Assembly (NCBI GenBank): GCA_963745765.1
Contig: CAVUYQ010000009.1
Span: forward strand, 1 to 64,000
From: Ww85 sp963745765
GTDB lineage: Bacteria > Desulfobacterota > Desulfobulbia > Desulfobulbales > Desulfocapsaceae
Reading direction: 5' to 3'
Length of the DNA: 64,000 nt
Shown here: one piece after another, positions 29,671 through 37,763 of the stretch
Position numbering within the stretch: the first letter of the stretch is position 1
Layout of the letters: each line of letters opens with the position of its first letter
The notes under the pieces: model-generated
What the model saw: the letters and a program-made list of their open reading frames with translations, nothing else
The model's database searches: none
Told to the model about the DNA's origin: nothing
Program-made: the position numbers and the translations under genes

Positions 29671-29850
29671 TATCAATTTTGACATGCTCGTAAAAAGTCT
29701 ATTGCACTCCAAAAGATGGCTAAGTAAAAACACAGATAAACAAGGAGTGGTAGTTTTTCAGGTGCGAAGGCATACAGGTAGTATGCCGAGTGCCGGAAAA
29801 AGTTCCACGACGCAGTAGATCGAAGTTTTTACGACGCCATCAATTTTTAC
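29671..29850. repeat. Dispersed inverted-repeat element between murA and prmC
   Basis: TGCTCGTAAAAAGTC near 29685-29699 pairs imperfectly with the reverse complement of the right end (GCGTCGTAAAAAC, 29825-29837), and the outer flanks (ATCAATTTT/AAAATTGAT) continue the symmetry. The centre holds GCATAC-AGGTA-GTATGC (29770-29786), sharing 16 exact bases with the element at 15343-15358. Its right flank overlaps the last codons of prmC. Similar TCGTAAAAA-ended repeats occur, to my recollection, in other Desulfobacterota genomes. No gene. Confidence 0.55.
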
Positions 29851-30724
29851 GGACATGAACAACGCGGTCACGCCCGGTATAGTCTGTTAGTATATCAACA
29901 AACTCATAAGTGCAACCATGATCGCCGGCAAGAAACAACTCCTGCACCTGCGCTCCCTGTCGATCACCAATCTCGAGAAAGGCATCGCCCCGCCGACATA
30001 ACAGTCCCGGCAGCATGTCCCGTATCCTGACAAGAAACTCCAGCCCGGACACACCGCCATCAAGAGCCAGATGCGGCTCATAACGGCTCACCTCTGGTTC
30101 AAGGAGAGCATTTATCTCGTCTCGCCTGATGTAGGGGGGATTTGAGACAATCAGCGAAAATGGCTCATCGTCAGAGAAACAGCAGCCCATATCTCCCCTG
30201 ACCAGAGCCACCCGATCGCCGACACCGTGTCGCCGGCTGTTTATCCGGGCAACCTCAAGTGCAGCGATTGATATGTCAAGTGCAACAACCAGGCGATCAA
30301 GTTCCTTTGCCAGAATAACCGCGATGACACCGCTGCCACAGCACAGATCAAGACATTGTTTTTGCTTCACATCGGAATTTTTCTTTGCCAGAGCCACCTC
30401 GAGCAAAAATTCAGTTTCCGGTCGTGGAATCAGCACAGCAGGCGAAACATAAAAGGGCAGCGACCAGAATTCCCTTTCACCAGTAATATAGGCAACCGGT
30501 TCCCGGGCAACTCTTCTGCTTAGAAGGTCCTCAAATAGTGCGGCCTGTTCTTCTGTAATGGTGTCACGGGCGGCGAGATACAAGCCGGTTCTCGTTTTTC
30601 CAAGAGAAAAACCGAGCAGCAATTCGGCATCAAGGCGAGATTCTGTTATTCCGGCAAAATCGAGCGCGGAAACCGCTTGCTGGAGAATATCTCCAAGGGA
30701 TTTTCCATTCGGCGCCCTGGTCAT
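29840..30724 (-). CDS. prmC: Peptide chain release factor N5-glutamine methyltransferase
   Basis: Methylates the glutamine of the GGQ motif in release factors RF1 and RF2, speeding peptide release. The 294-residue protein has an N-terminal helical domain (LLGFSLGKTRTGLYL, ARREPVAYITG-like segment) and a Rossmann methyltransferase domain: SAM-binding LDLCCGSGVIAVILAKE, VALDISIAALEVARIN and the substrate motif SNPPYI. It lies 18 nt downstream of prfA, its substrate gene, in the usual order. Confidence 0.95.
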   Translation of the reverse strand: MTRAPNGKSLGDILQQAVSALDFAGITESRLDAELLLGFSLGKTRTGLYLAARDTITEEQAALFEDLLSRRVAREPVAYITGEREFWSLPFYVSPAVLIPRPETEFLLEVALAKKNSDVKQKQCLDLCCGSGVIAVILAKELDRLVVALDISIAALEVARINSRRHGVGDRVALVRGDMGCCFSDDEPFSLIVSNPPYIRRDEINALLEPEVSRYEPHLALDGGVSGLEFLVRIRDMLPGLLCRRGDAFLEIGDRQGAQVQELFLAGDHGCTYEFVDILTDYTGRDRVVHVRKN

Positions 30725-30742
30725 CTGAGGCTCGGGGATAGA

Positions 30743-31813
30743 TTACTGAAGGGCTTTAAGCTTTTTGGATTGATCATTGGCAATAAGCGGAAAGATCACC
30801 TCATCCAGCTTGCCGTTCATAATTGATTCCAGCCGGTACAGCGTGAGGTTGATGCGATGATCGGTCATTCTGCCCTGAGGGAAATTATAGGTTCTTATAC
30901 GTTCGCTGCGGTCGCCACTGCCTACCTGGCTTTTCCGATCACCGGATATCTGGTCGTGCTGTTCCTGTTCCAGCCGGTCGAGAAGGCGGGCTCGAAGAAC
31001 CGTTAATGCCTTGGCCTTGTTTTTATGCTGTGACCTTTCGTCCTGACAGATGACCACGAGTCCGGTCGGCAGATGAGTAACCCGAACAGCAGAATCCGTT
31101 GTATTTACACTCTGTCCCCCGGGCCCTGAAGAGCGGTAAATATCAATCTTCAGTTCGTTCATCTTAATATCGACCTCAACTTCGTCCGCCTCAGGCAGAA
31201 TAGCCACGGTTACCGCGGAGGTATGTATGCGACCCTGCGTTTCAGTCGCCGGCACGCGCTGAACCCGATGCACACCACTCTCAAATTTTAACTTGGAATA
31301 GACATGATCCCCCCGGATCAGGCCGATAATTTCCTTGAATCCACCAATGCCAAGCGGACTTGAAGTGATGATTTCAACTTTCCATCCCATTGTTTCGGCA
31401 TACCGGGAATACATCCGAAAAAGATCCCCGACAAAGAGCGCCGCTTCATCACCGCCCGTCCCGGCACGGATTTCCAAAAAGGTGTTCCGCTCATCATTCG
31501 GATCTTTGGGGAGCAGGAATACCTGGATATCCGTTTCCAGCCTTCTGTGCTGGACTTCCAAATCATCCAGTTCAACTCTGGCGAGCTCCCGGAGTTCAGC
31601 GTCCTCACTTTCATCGTGAATTATTGCACGGTTACCTTTTATCTGCCGCTCTATTTTTTTAGCCGTCCGACACAAGACAGCAAGACGGGTCAACTGGGCA
31701 TGTTCCTTTACTGCTTTTTGATATTCAAGCTGGTTGGCAATCAGAGAGGGATCGGACAGGCGGCCCTCAAGATTAGCCAGTTTGTCCTCAATATCATGAA
31801 ATTTCTCAAGCAT
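30743..31813 (-). CDS. prfA: Peptide chain release factor 1
   Basis: Recognises UAA and UAG stop codons and triggers peptide release. The 356 residues include the codon-reading PxT-type motif in HRVQRVPATETQGRIHTSAVTV and the catalytic GGQ in RSSGPGGQSVNTTDSAVRVTH; these mark RF1 rather than RF2. The N-terminal coiled domain (MLEKFHDIEDKLANLEGRL) and EIRAGTGGDEAALFVGDLFRMY are typical. It precedes prmC and follows rpmE, from which it is separated by an intrinsic terminator, so it may have its own promoter in the 125-nt gap. Confidence 0.97.
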   Translation of the reverse strand: MLEKFHDIEDKLANLEGRLSDPSLIANQLEYQKAVKEHAQLTRLAVLCRTAKKIERQIKGNRAIIHDESEDAELRELARVELDDLEVQHRRLETDIQVFLLPKDPNDERNTFLEIRAGTGGDEAALFVGDLFRMYSRYAETMGWKVEIITSSPLGIGGFKEIIGLIRGDHVYSKLKFESGVHRVQRVPATETQGRIHTSAVTVAILPEADEVEVDIKMNELKIDIYRSSGPGGQSVNTTDSAVRVTHLPTGLVVICQDERSQHKNKAKALTVLRARLLDRLEQEQHDQISGDRKSQVGSGDRSERIRTYNFPQGRMTDHRINLTLYRLESIMNGKLDEVIFPLIANDQSKKLKALQ

Positions 31814-31848
31814 GCTTGTCCCCGTCCTAAGGCGTCGTCAAATGTGCA

Positions 31849-31894
31849 CCCTAAAAGAAAAAGTCCACAGTAATGCGAACCATTACTGTGGACT
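31849..31894 (-). terminator. Rho-independent terminator downstream of rpmE
   Basis: AGTCCACAGTAATG (31862-31875) and its exact reverse complement (31881-31894) give a 14-bp stem with a 5-nt loop. On the minus strand it is followed by TTTTTCTTTT (31849-31860). This should end transcription from rho/rpmE before prfA. Confidence 0.8.
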
Positions 31895-31938
31895 AAAATA
31901 GACCAACTCGACCTGACGGCGCACCGACAGGCAAAAGC

Positions 31939-32160
31939 TTATTCCGTTTCTTTTGTCTCGTAATGCTTGGCGTAGCGACGACGGAATTTTTCAATTCGCC
32001 CTGCTGTATCAATCAGTTTTTGTTTCCCCGTGAAAAACGGATGACAAGCGGAACAAATCTCAACCTTGAGTTCAGGCAGAACAGAGCCTATCTCAAAACT
32101 GCTGCCACAAGCACAAGTCGCATTAATAATGTTATATTTCGGATGTATATCTTTTTTCAT
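31939..32160 (-). CDS. rpmE: 50S ribosomal protein L31, zinc-binding type
   Basis: A 73-residue large-subunit protein that bridges the 50S and 30S at the central protuberance. It starts MKKDIHPKY and keeps the zinc ligands CAC and CSAC (the C+ type), followed by HPFFTGKQKLIDTAGRIEKFRRRY, the family signature. AGGA lies 6 nt before the ATG. Loss or replacement of C+ L31 by a zinc-free paralogue is a known zinc-limitation response; no paralogue is visible here. Gene order rho-rpmE is widely conserved. Confidence 0.97.
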   Translation of the reverse strand: MKKDIHPKYNIINATCACGSSFEIGSVLPELKVEICSACHPFFTGKQKLIDTAGRIEKFRRRYAKHYETKETE

Positions 32161-32346
32161 GTCAGTCCTCAGTACTTCGAAACAGAATCTTTATGTTAGC
32201 TCAAAAGCTCTTTTTAACATCTAAACACACATTAATACCTTCTTGGTACAGAAAAAACAATAAAAATATAGAGGAAGAAGAAGACGAAGCCGTCGAACAA
32301 CATGCTTATGTCTCTTTGCCGTCGAGAATACGTAAATAACGGGATA

Positions 32347-33597
32347 TCAGCCATTCATCGAATCAAGAAAATCCTGATTGGACTTCTGGGCTTTGAGCTT
32401 ATCGACCAGGAAATCCATGCCGTCTGCCGGGTTCATGGCCGTCAGGAGTTTGCGCAGTATCCATATACGATTCAATACGTCGTCTTTCAGCAACAGATCT
32501 TCTTTACGGGTACCTGAACGCTTGATGTCAATAGCCGGAAAAATTCGTTTGTCAGCCATTTTCCTGTCAAGAATCAGTTCCATATTACCGGTTCCCTTGA
32601 ATTCCTCAAAGATGACATCATCCATTTTGGAACCGGTTTCAATCAACGCCGTGGCGAGAATTGTCAGACTGCCGCCTTCCTCAATATTTCTGGCCGCTCC
32701 AAAAAACCGCTTCGGCCGGTGCAGGGCATTCGCTTCAACACCACCGGAGAGAATCTTTCCACTTGCCGGGGTGACGGTATTATACGCTCTGGCCAGCCTC
32801 GTAATGCTGTCGAGCAGGATAACCACATCTTTTTTGTGCTCGACCAGTCGTTTGGCCTTTTCTATGACCATTTCCGCAACCTGGATGTGTCTCTGGGGCG
32901 GTTCGTCAAATGTTGAGCTCACCACTTCGGCAGTCTTGGCGGTCCGCTGCATTTCAGTAACCTCTTCCGGACGTTCATCGATGAGCAGGACAATCAGGTA
33001 TACCTCCTTGTGGTTTCGCGCGATAGAATTGGCTATTTTTTGCATCAGCACCGTTTTACCGGTACGGGGAGGAGAAACAATCAAGCCGCGCTGTCCCTTG
33101 CCGATAGGGGCAAACATATCCATTATCCGCATAGAAAAATTGTCAGGCTGCCATTCAAGATTAAATTTTTCATCCGGGTGAAGCGGGGTCAGGTTGCCAA
33201 ACAGGGTTTTCTGCTTTGCCTCTTCCGGTGGATCAAAGTTAACACTCTCGACTTTCAGCAGGGCAAAGTAACGCTCACCTTCCTTTGGCGCCCGCACCAA
33301 GCCGTCGATCACGTCACCGGTACGAAGGCTCAGACGACGAATCTGAGACGGCGAGACATAGATATCATCGGGACCGGGCAGATAGTTGTAGGCCGGTGCA
33401 CGGAGAAAGCCAAAACCATCCGGCAATATTTCCAGAACGCCGTTGCCGCGAAGTTGGCCATCTTGATTAGCCTGGGCCTGAAGAATGGAAAAAATCAGTT
33501 CCTGCTTTCGCATGGAACTGAAACCATCTATCTTCGCTTCGCGGGCAAGATGCACCAATTCATCAATTTTTTTTGATTTGAGTTCCGCCAGATTCAT
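32347..33597 (-). CDS. rho: Transcription termination factor Rho
   Basis: The hexameric RNA helicase that ends transcription of untranslated RNA; 416 residues, standard length without a large insertion. The N-terminal helical domain begins MNLAELKSKKIDELVHLAREA. The RNA-binding OB-fold has GVLEILPDGFGFLRAPAYNYLPGPDDIYVS. The ATPase core shows Walker A in VSPPRTGKTVLMQKIAN, VLLIDERPEEVTEM, Walker B DVVILLDSITRLARAYN, and the Q-loop and R-loop regions up to the C-terminal NPADGMDFLVDKL. A consensus promoter lies about 370 nt upstream, giving a long leader. Confidence 0.97.
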   Translation of the reverse strand: MNLAELKSKKIDELVHLAREAKIDGFSSMRKQELIFSILQAQANQDGQLRGNGVLEILPDGFGFLRAPAYNYLPGPDDIYVSPSQIRRLSLRTGDVIDGLVRAPKEGERYFALLKVESVNFDPPEEAKQKTLFGNLTPLHPDEKFNLEWQPDNFSMRIMDMFAPIGKGQRGLIVSPPRTGKTVLMQKIANSIARNHKEVYLIVLLIDERPEEVTEMQRTAKTAEVVSSTFDEPPQRHIQVAEMVIEKAKRLVEHKKDVVILLDSITRLARAYNTVTPASGKILSGGVEANALHRPKRFFGAARNIEEGGSLTILATALIETGSKMDDVIFEEFKGTGNMELILDRKMADKRIFPAIDIKRSGTRKEDLLLKDDVLNRIWILRKLLTAMNPADGMDFLVDKLKAQKSNQDFLDSMNG

Positions 33598-33963
33598 CTC
33601 AGATCTATCTCCTCATTATCTTTGGCAGTTTTTAGGGGTATATAAGAAACACCGTTTTATCTGGTCAGGGCATACATTATTTCGAAGTACAGATCGCGAC
33701 AAACCGCAAGGGATTGCCTGTTCAAAATAAAACAGAAAATATCGTCCTTTAAACAAGGATTTTATTTATCGTTTTTTCACTATATCAGATTCAGGATTGG
33801 ATGATAGTCAGGGAAAAGCAGCGCTTCGTTGTTTAATGGTATTCTCAATTAAGAAATCCGTTTTGAATATGTCAAATGTGATGAGCGCCTGTTTTCAGGT
33901 AATATATTTCAAAGATGTCCGAAAGATCAAACCAGGCGGGAGTCGTTCTTGAGCATTAACCAT
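33598..33963 (-). other. Long untranslated leader of rho
   Basis: About 360 nt between the predicted start site near 33957 and the rho start codon, with no open frame of note. It is A/T rich with few strong hairpins. A long unstructured leader fits Rho autoregulation by premature termination, known in other bacteria; that role here is inferred. Confidence 0.4.
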
Positions 33964-33992
33964 CTTATACGAGCTCTCGTAAGTGGTGTCAA
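33964..33992 (-). promoter_or_regulatory. Sigma-70 promoter for rho
   Basis: On the minus strand TTGACA (33992-33987) and TATAAG (33969-33964) are separated by exactly 17 nt. The -35 is a perfect consensus and the -10 differs at one or two positions. It faces rho. It is the best promoter I find in the window. Confidence 0.7.
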
Positions 33993-34009
33993 GTCTTTTG
34001 AAAATTTAT

Positions 34010-34621
34010 TTATTCTTCCGGCCCCCGCGCGAAACGTTGCCGCAGCAATTCCCCCAGGTCATTAACCTGTTTTTCGGTATCAAGATGATTTCCCCCGTTC
34101 TCAATAACCGAATCGGCGCGCTCCTTCTTTTCCTCCGGCACGAGCTGAATCGAGATAATGGAACGGGCATCTTCCAGGCTGATCCCGTCTCTTTCAGCGA
34201 CTCTTGCTGCAGCCAGATCTGCCGGAACATAGACACAGACAATCCAGTCAAAATCTTCCTGCCAGCCACATTCATAGAGAAGCGGTATCTCGGCGATGAT
34301 AAAAGCAGCGCTGCCAACAGCAGTGCTCTCCTGAAGCAGACGCCCCCTCACCAGTGGATGCAGAATGGCTTCCAAATTTTCCCGGATCAGCGGATCTTCA
34401 CCTATCGCTTTTCGCAGCTGAGGCCGGTCGATTTTACTCTCAGCATCCAGGAAACGATCCCCCCAGTACGCGACAACCTGCTCATAACCGGCCTGTCCCG
34501 GCTCGAGTAACTCCCGACAAACATCGTCGGCATTGAATAGTGGTGCTTCAAGTAAGCGCGCAAGCTGCCGGGCAACACAACTTTTTCCGGCACCGATTCC
34601 CCCCGTTATGCCCACCAGCAT
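34010..34621 (-). CDS. coaE: Dephospho-CoA kinase
   Basis: Last enzyme of coenzyme A synthesis: phosphorylates the ribose 3'-hydroxyl of dephospho-CoA. About 203 residues, with P-loop GITGGIGAGKSCVARQLA, DADEVCR-like segment NADDVCRELL, IAEIPLLYE and the C-terminal lid region. I chose ATG at 34621 (MLVGITGG) because GGAG lies eight bases upstream; a GTG one codon earlier is possible. Its ATG shares the A of the rluD stop (TGATG), so translation is coupled. Confidence 0.95.
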   Translation of the reverse strand: MLVGITGGIGAGKSCVARQLARLLEAPLFNADDVCRELLEPGQAGYEQVVAYWGDRFLDAESKIDRPQLRKAIGEDPLIRENLEAILHPLVRGRLLQESTAVGSAAFIIAEIPLLYECGWQEDFDWIVCVYVPADLAAARVAERDGISLEDARSIISIQLVPEEKKERADSVIENGGNHLDTEKQVNDLGELLRQRFARGPEE

Positions 34622-35568
34622 CACGTTTTCTCCAGCCGCTTGATTGCTTCATTGAAATCTATCGGTAATGGAGCTTCAACTGATAGCAATCGTCCATTCT
34701 CCGGGTGATTCAGTTGTAATTTCCAGGCGTGCAGCATCTGCCGGGGAAACAGATCGTACGGACGATTGGAGCCATAAAGCCGGTCTCCGGCAACGGGGTG
34801 CCCGATGGAGGCCAGGTGCACCCGTATCTGGTGCGTTCGCCCGGTTTCAATATGGACCTCAAGCAGGCTGCAGTCGGCAAAGTATTGCCGAACCTGCCAA
34901 TTGCTGGCGGCATATCTCCCTCCGTTCTGCCTGATCGCCATCTTCTGGCGATGTACCGGATGTCTCCCGATGGGGGCGACTATACGGCCATGCTCATTGT
35001 CTGGTTTGCCATGCACGAGAGCCAGGTAGTACTTTTCAACCTGTCTATCCTTGAATAACTGAACCAGATTTTGATGACAGTGAATGGTTCTGGCAACGAT
35101 CATAACACCGGAAGTATCCTTATCGAGCCGATGAACAATACCCGGACGCTCCCGGTCTCCTACTTCAGCGAGATCACGGTAATGAAAAAGAAGACCGTTG
35201 ATAAGCGTGTTATCCCTGTTGCCGCTGCCGGGATGAACTACCAGACCGGCAGGTTTGTCAATAATCAGCAGGTCTTCGTCTTCGTAGAGTACGGTAAAAT
35301 CAACCGGCTGGGCTTCCGGCAGTGTTTCCGGTAGACTGTCGGTAAGTGACCCAGAGATGGTGTCACCGGATTTCAAGGAGTATCCGGCCTTAACGCTGGC
35401 ACCATTCACCTGGATCCCACCGTTTTTTATCGATGCAACAATCCGCGATCGGGATGTGTCAGCCATCGACTGAACCAGATAATGGTCCAGCCGCACACCG
35501 TGGAATACTTCCGGTACGATAAAAGAAAAAAGAGACGAGGGGTCGGAATTACCTTCGATCTGCTCCAT
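34621..35568 (-). CDS. rluD: Ribosomal large subunit pseudouridine synthase, RluD type
   Basis: A 315-residue RluA/RluD-family enzyme. The N-terminal S4 domain reads RLDHYLVQSMADTSRSRIVASIKNGGIQVNG, followed by the catalytic domain with the signature HRLDKDTSGVMIVARTI, containing the catalytic Asp, and GRTHQIRVHLASIGHPVAGD. The S4 domain and length favour RluD (uridines in 23S rRNA helix 69), but other RluA-type targets cannot be excluded. Coupled to coaE by TGATG. Confidence 0.88.
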   Translation of the reverse strand: MEQIEGNSDPSSLFSFIVPEVFHGVRLDHYLVQSMADTSRSRIVASIKNGGIQVNGASVKAGYSLKSGDTISGSLTDSLPETLPEAQPVDFTVLYEDEDLLIIDKPAGLVVHPGSGNRDNTLINGLLFHYRDLAEVGDRERPGIVHRLDKDTSGVMIVARTIHCHQNLVQLFKDRQVEKYYLALVHGKPDNEHGRIVAPIGRHPVHRQKMAIRQNGGRYAASNWQVRQYFADCSLLEVHIETGRTHQIRVHLASIGHPVAGDRLYGSNRPYDLFPRQMLHAWKLQLNHPENGRLLSVEAPLPIDFNEAIKRLEKT

Positions 35569-35618
35569 TCCGATCTATTTTAGAAAGGTAAAGAAAAAGA
35601 GTATTGATTGACGTTGAC

Positions 35619-36101
35619 TCAGACAAATATATTTTCGATTTTTCTACTGATCTTATCCTCTTCTACTTCCTGGGCTATCGAAAGTTCCCTGACCAGCAGT
35701 CCTTTTGCCGTATCAAGCATTTTTCTTTCACCGTAGGAAAGATCCTTATCCGCACTGAGCAGAAACAAATCCCGCAGGACCGCGGCAACCTCGAAGATGG
35801 AACCAGTCTTAATTTTTTCCATATACTCGCGATAACGCCGATTCCAGGTCTGTGAATCAACCTCGATGTCTCTGTCCCTGAGGATATTAAGGACCTCTAA
35901 TGCCTGCTTCTTGTTAACAATAGATCGGAGACCGACACTGTCACTGCTCGTTGTCGGAATCATAATCCTCATCGAATTCCCTATGATTTCAAGAACATAA
36001 AACGTCTGGTCGATACCAGCAAATTCCTGGGTTTCAATAGACTTGATCACACCGACACCATGTGCCGGATATACTGCCATGTCGCCTTCAGCAAACACCA
36101 T
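35619..36101 (-). CDS. CarD-family RNA polymerase-binding transcription regulator
   Basis: A 160-residue CarD/CdnL-type protein. The N-terminal RNA polymerase interaction domain reads MVFAEGDMAVYPAHGVGVIKSIETQEFAG and YVLEIIGNSMRIMIP; the C-terminal helical DNA-binding domain contains WNRRYREYMEKIKTGSIFEVAAVLRDLFLLSADKDLSYGERKMLDTAKGLLV. Members bind the polymerase beta subunit and stabilise open promoter complexes, often at rRNA genes. It lies 50 nt upstream of rluD on the same strand. Confidence 0.93.
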   Translation of the reverse strand: MVFAEGDMAVYPAHGVGVIKSIETQEFAGIDQTFYVLEIIGNSMRIMIPTTSSDSVGLRSIVNKKQALEVLNILRDRDIEVDSQTWNRRYREYMEKIKTGSIFEVAAVLRDLFLLSADKDLSYGERKMLDTAKGLLVRELSIAQEVEEDKISRKIENIFV

Positions 36102-36408
36102 AATTTCCTTGATAAATGTCAGATATTTTTAAAAAAAAGAGCTTTGTACGAAATTTCTTCGCATAGATCAGCTACCAACAAAATTATTTGAGACCACGCA
36201 GAAAAAAAATGACCGATTCTTTATTCGACACTCCATGAAGTAGCTCAACGGCTAAGTACTATAACACGATTCATGCAAAAAAGCCCGCCTTTTTGGGAAC
36301 ACAGGCTGTTTTCAGGGAGCACACCCGGCATCAGAATCATTTAAGCAACCGAAATCACCACAGCAATGATGAGTCGCTCATTTTTTCCCGCAACCCAAAA
36401 ATTCTCTG
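36102..36408. other. Intergenic region carD / pth
   Basis: About 307 nt. It holds a probable terminator for pth (36277-36307) and, nearer carD, an A/T-rich stretch likely to carry the carD promoter (TATAGT near 36259-36264 on the minus strand is a -10 candidate without a matching -35). No gene seen. Confidence 0.35.
36277..36307 (-). terminator. Probable rho-independent terminator downstream of pth
   Basis: On the minus strand AGCCTG pairs with CGGGCT (one G-U pair), followed by TTTTTT at 36282-36277. The stem is short with a large loop, so this is a moderate call. Confidence 0.45.
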
Positions 36409-37002
36409 CTACTTGATGGCGTTCAGTACATTCTTCGCTCCGGGTACATTGCTTTCCGCCAATACGGCAATGCCGTCTTCGATGATGCTGAAACGTTTAT
36501 GCAGAAGAGTAAACTCTTCGGCTGAGAAATTCGAGAGAACGAAAGCATCAACAGGCATATCGATATGGATATCGCCCATACCAGGTCTGCCGATGCCGAT
36601 TTTGAGCCGGAAAAACTCCGTGCTCCCCAGTGACTGCATGATTGATCTGACCCCATTGTGTCCACCGGCCCCGCCTGCCTGAACCAGTTTGATCCGACCG
36701 AGATGCATATCAATATCATCATGAATAACAAGAACGCGTTCAGTGGGAATATCGTAATAGCGGGTTATTGCTGCCACCGCTCGCCCACTGAGGTTCATGA
36801 AGGTCTCCGGCTTTACCAACAACACCCGGCATCCCCAGAGCGAAAGCCGCAGGGCCTGGGCTTCCCATTTTGTGGTGGTAAAAATCTGGCTGTATTTGAC
36901 GGCCAAATGATCAAGAAACATGAATCCGACGTTATGACGGGTTGCTTCGTAGCGTTTTCCCGGGTTTCCAAGGCCAATCAGTGCAAAATTTTTCTCAGCC
37001 AT
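36409..37002 (-). CDS. pth: Peptidyl-tRNA hydrolase
   Basis: Cleaves peptides from tRNAs released by stalled ribosomes; essential. About 197 residues from the chosen ATG at 37002. Landmarks: FALIGLGNPGKRYEATRHNVGFMFLDHLA with catalytic His in the RHNVG segment, LLVKPETFMNLSGRAV, VIHDDIDMHLGRIKLVQAGGAGGHNGVRSI and the LKIGIGRP motif. A longer frame would add 21 residues that come from the hairpin at 37023-37052, so I reject it. Sits after rplY in the conserved ispE-tRNA-prs-rplY-pth order. Confidence 0.95.
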   Translation of the reverse strand: MAEKNFALIGLGNPGKRYEATRHNVGFMFLDHLAVKYSQIFTTTKWEAQALRLSLWGCRVLLVKPETFMNLSGRAVAAITRYYDIPTERVLVIHDDIDMHLGRIKLVQAGGAGGHNGVRSIMQSLGSTEFFRLKIGIGRPGMGDIHIDMPVDAFVLSNFSAEEFTLLHKRFSIIEDGIAVLAESNVPGAKNVLNAIK

Positions 37003-37022
37003 AATAAAACCAGCAAACAGAA

Positions 37023-37052
37023 AATCCGGAAAGTGCGGAGACTTTCCGGATT
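37023..37052 (-). promoter_or_regulatory. Perfect 12-bp hairpin in front of pth
   Basis: AATCCGGAAAGT (37023-37034) and its exact reverse complement (37041-37052) enclose a 6-nt loop. On the minus strand it is followed by TTCTGTTTGCTGGTTTT and then, 20 nt after the stem, the pth start. It may be the rplY terminator or an attenuator in the pth leader; the U-tract is interrupted. Confidence 0.5.
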
Positions 37053-37111
37053 CATTGATGAACAATACACAGGAATAGTACCCTGCGTAATTCAGGAGGT
37101 AGAGCCAGTGA

Positions 37112-37667
37112 CTAGGGCGCTATAATGCTAAAACAGAGTGCATCTGGATCACTGACCAGGGTTACCCCTTCCGGCAGGGCAATCTCTCCGGCTGAAATTT
37201 TATCTCCAATTGCCAGTTTACGGATATCAACATCCAGTTCATCCGGTATGGATAAAGGCTTACCTTGAAGCACGACTGATTTTTTGCTGATCGACTTAAG
37301 TCCGCCCAGAGTCCTCTCCTTTCGCCTTTCCTGTATAGCTGACAGGCACCGTGAACCTGGCCGGTTTATCGATATCGATTTCAAGAAAATCAGCATGATA
37401 GAGACTATCTCTGACCGGGTCTGTCTGGATCTCTTTGACCACGACACGTTTTTCGGATCCGTTATCAATTTTCAGCGTTATAACCGCATTGCGACGCTGA
37501 AGGTCGAGCAGTTCATGGAAGAGCACCTTCGTTTCAAACTCCAGCGCCAAGGCCTCAGCTCCTGATCCATAGACAACTCCTGGCGTTTTACCAGCCGCCC
37601 GCAGCCTTCTCATGGCCCCCTTGCCGAAAGAATCCCTTACCGCTGAAGGTATTTCTTTGGTTATCAT
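37112..37667 (-). CDS. rplY: 50S ribosomal protein L25/CTC, one frameshift
   Basis: The general-stress (CTC) form of L25, which binds 5S rRNA. Two frames give about 184 residues: the N-terminal L25 domain (AVRDSFGKGAMRRLRAAGKTPGVVYG, RVVVKEIQTDPVRDSLYHADFLEID) and the C-terminal TL5 domain (SISKKSVVLQGKPLSIPDELDVDIRKLAIGDKISAGEIALPEGVTLVSDPD). The frame shifts near 37311 by one extra base in an A/G-rich stretch, between VSYTGKAKG and LGGLKS. The tail is short compared with some CTC proteins. A ribosomal protein gene is unlikely to be truly broken. Confidence 0.9.
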
Positions 37668-37763
37668 ATAATCCTCCTTCGCCTGATGACCGAAGCATCC
37701 TTGCCCCGCTTTAACGATTCAGGCGCGTATTTCTTAAAAGAGCAGTATCTACTGCTCCCACAA

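Noticed and set aside
37003..37065. A 21-residue N-terminal extension of Pth.
   Set aside because: It would be translated from the perfect hairpin at 37023-37052, and the family starts at MAEKNFALIGLGNPG.
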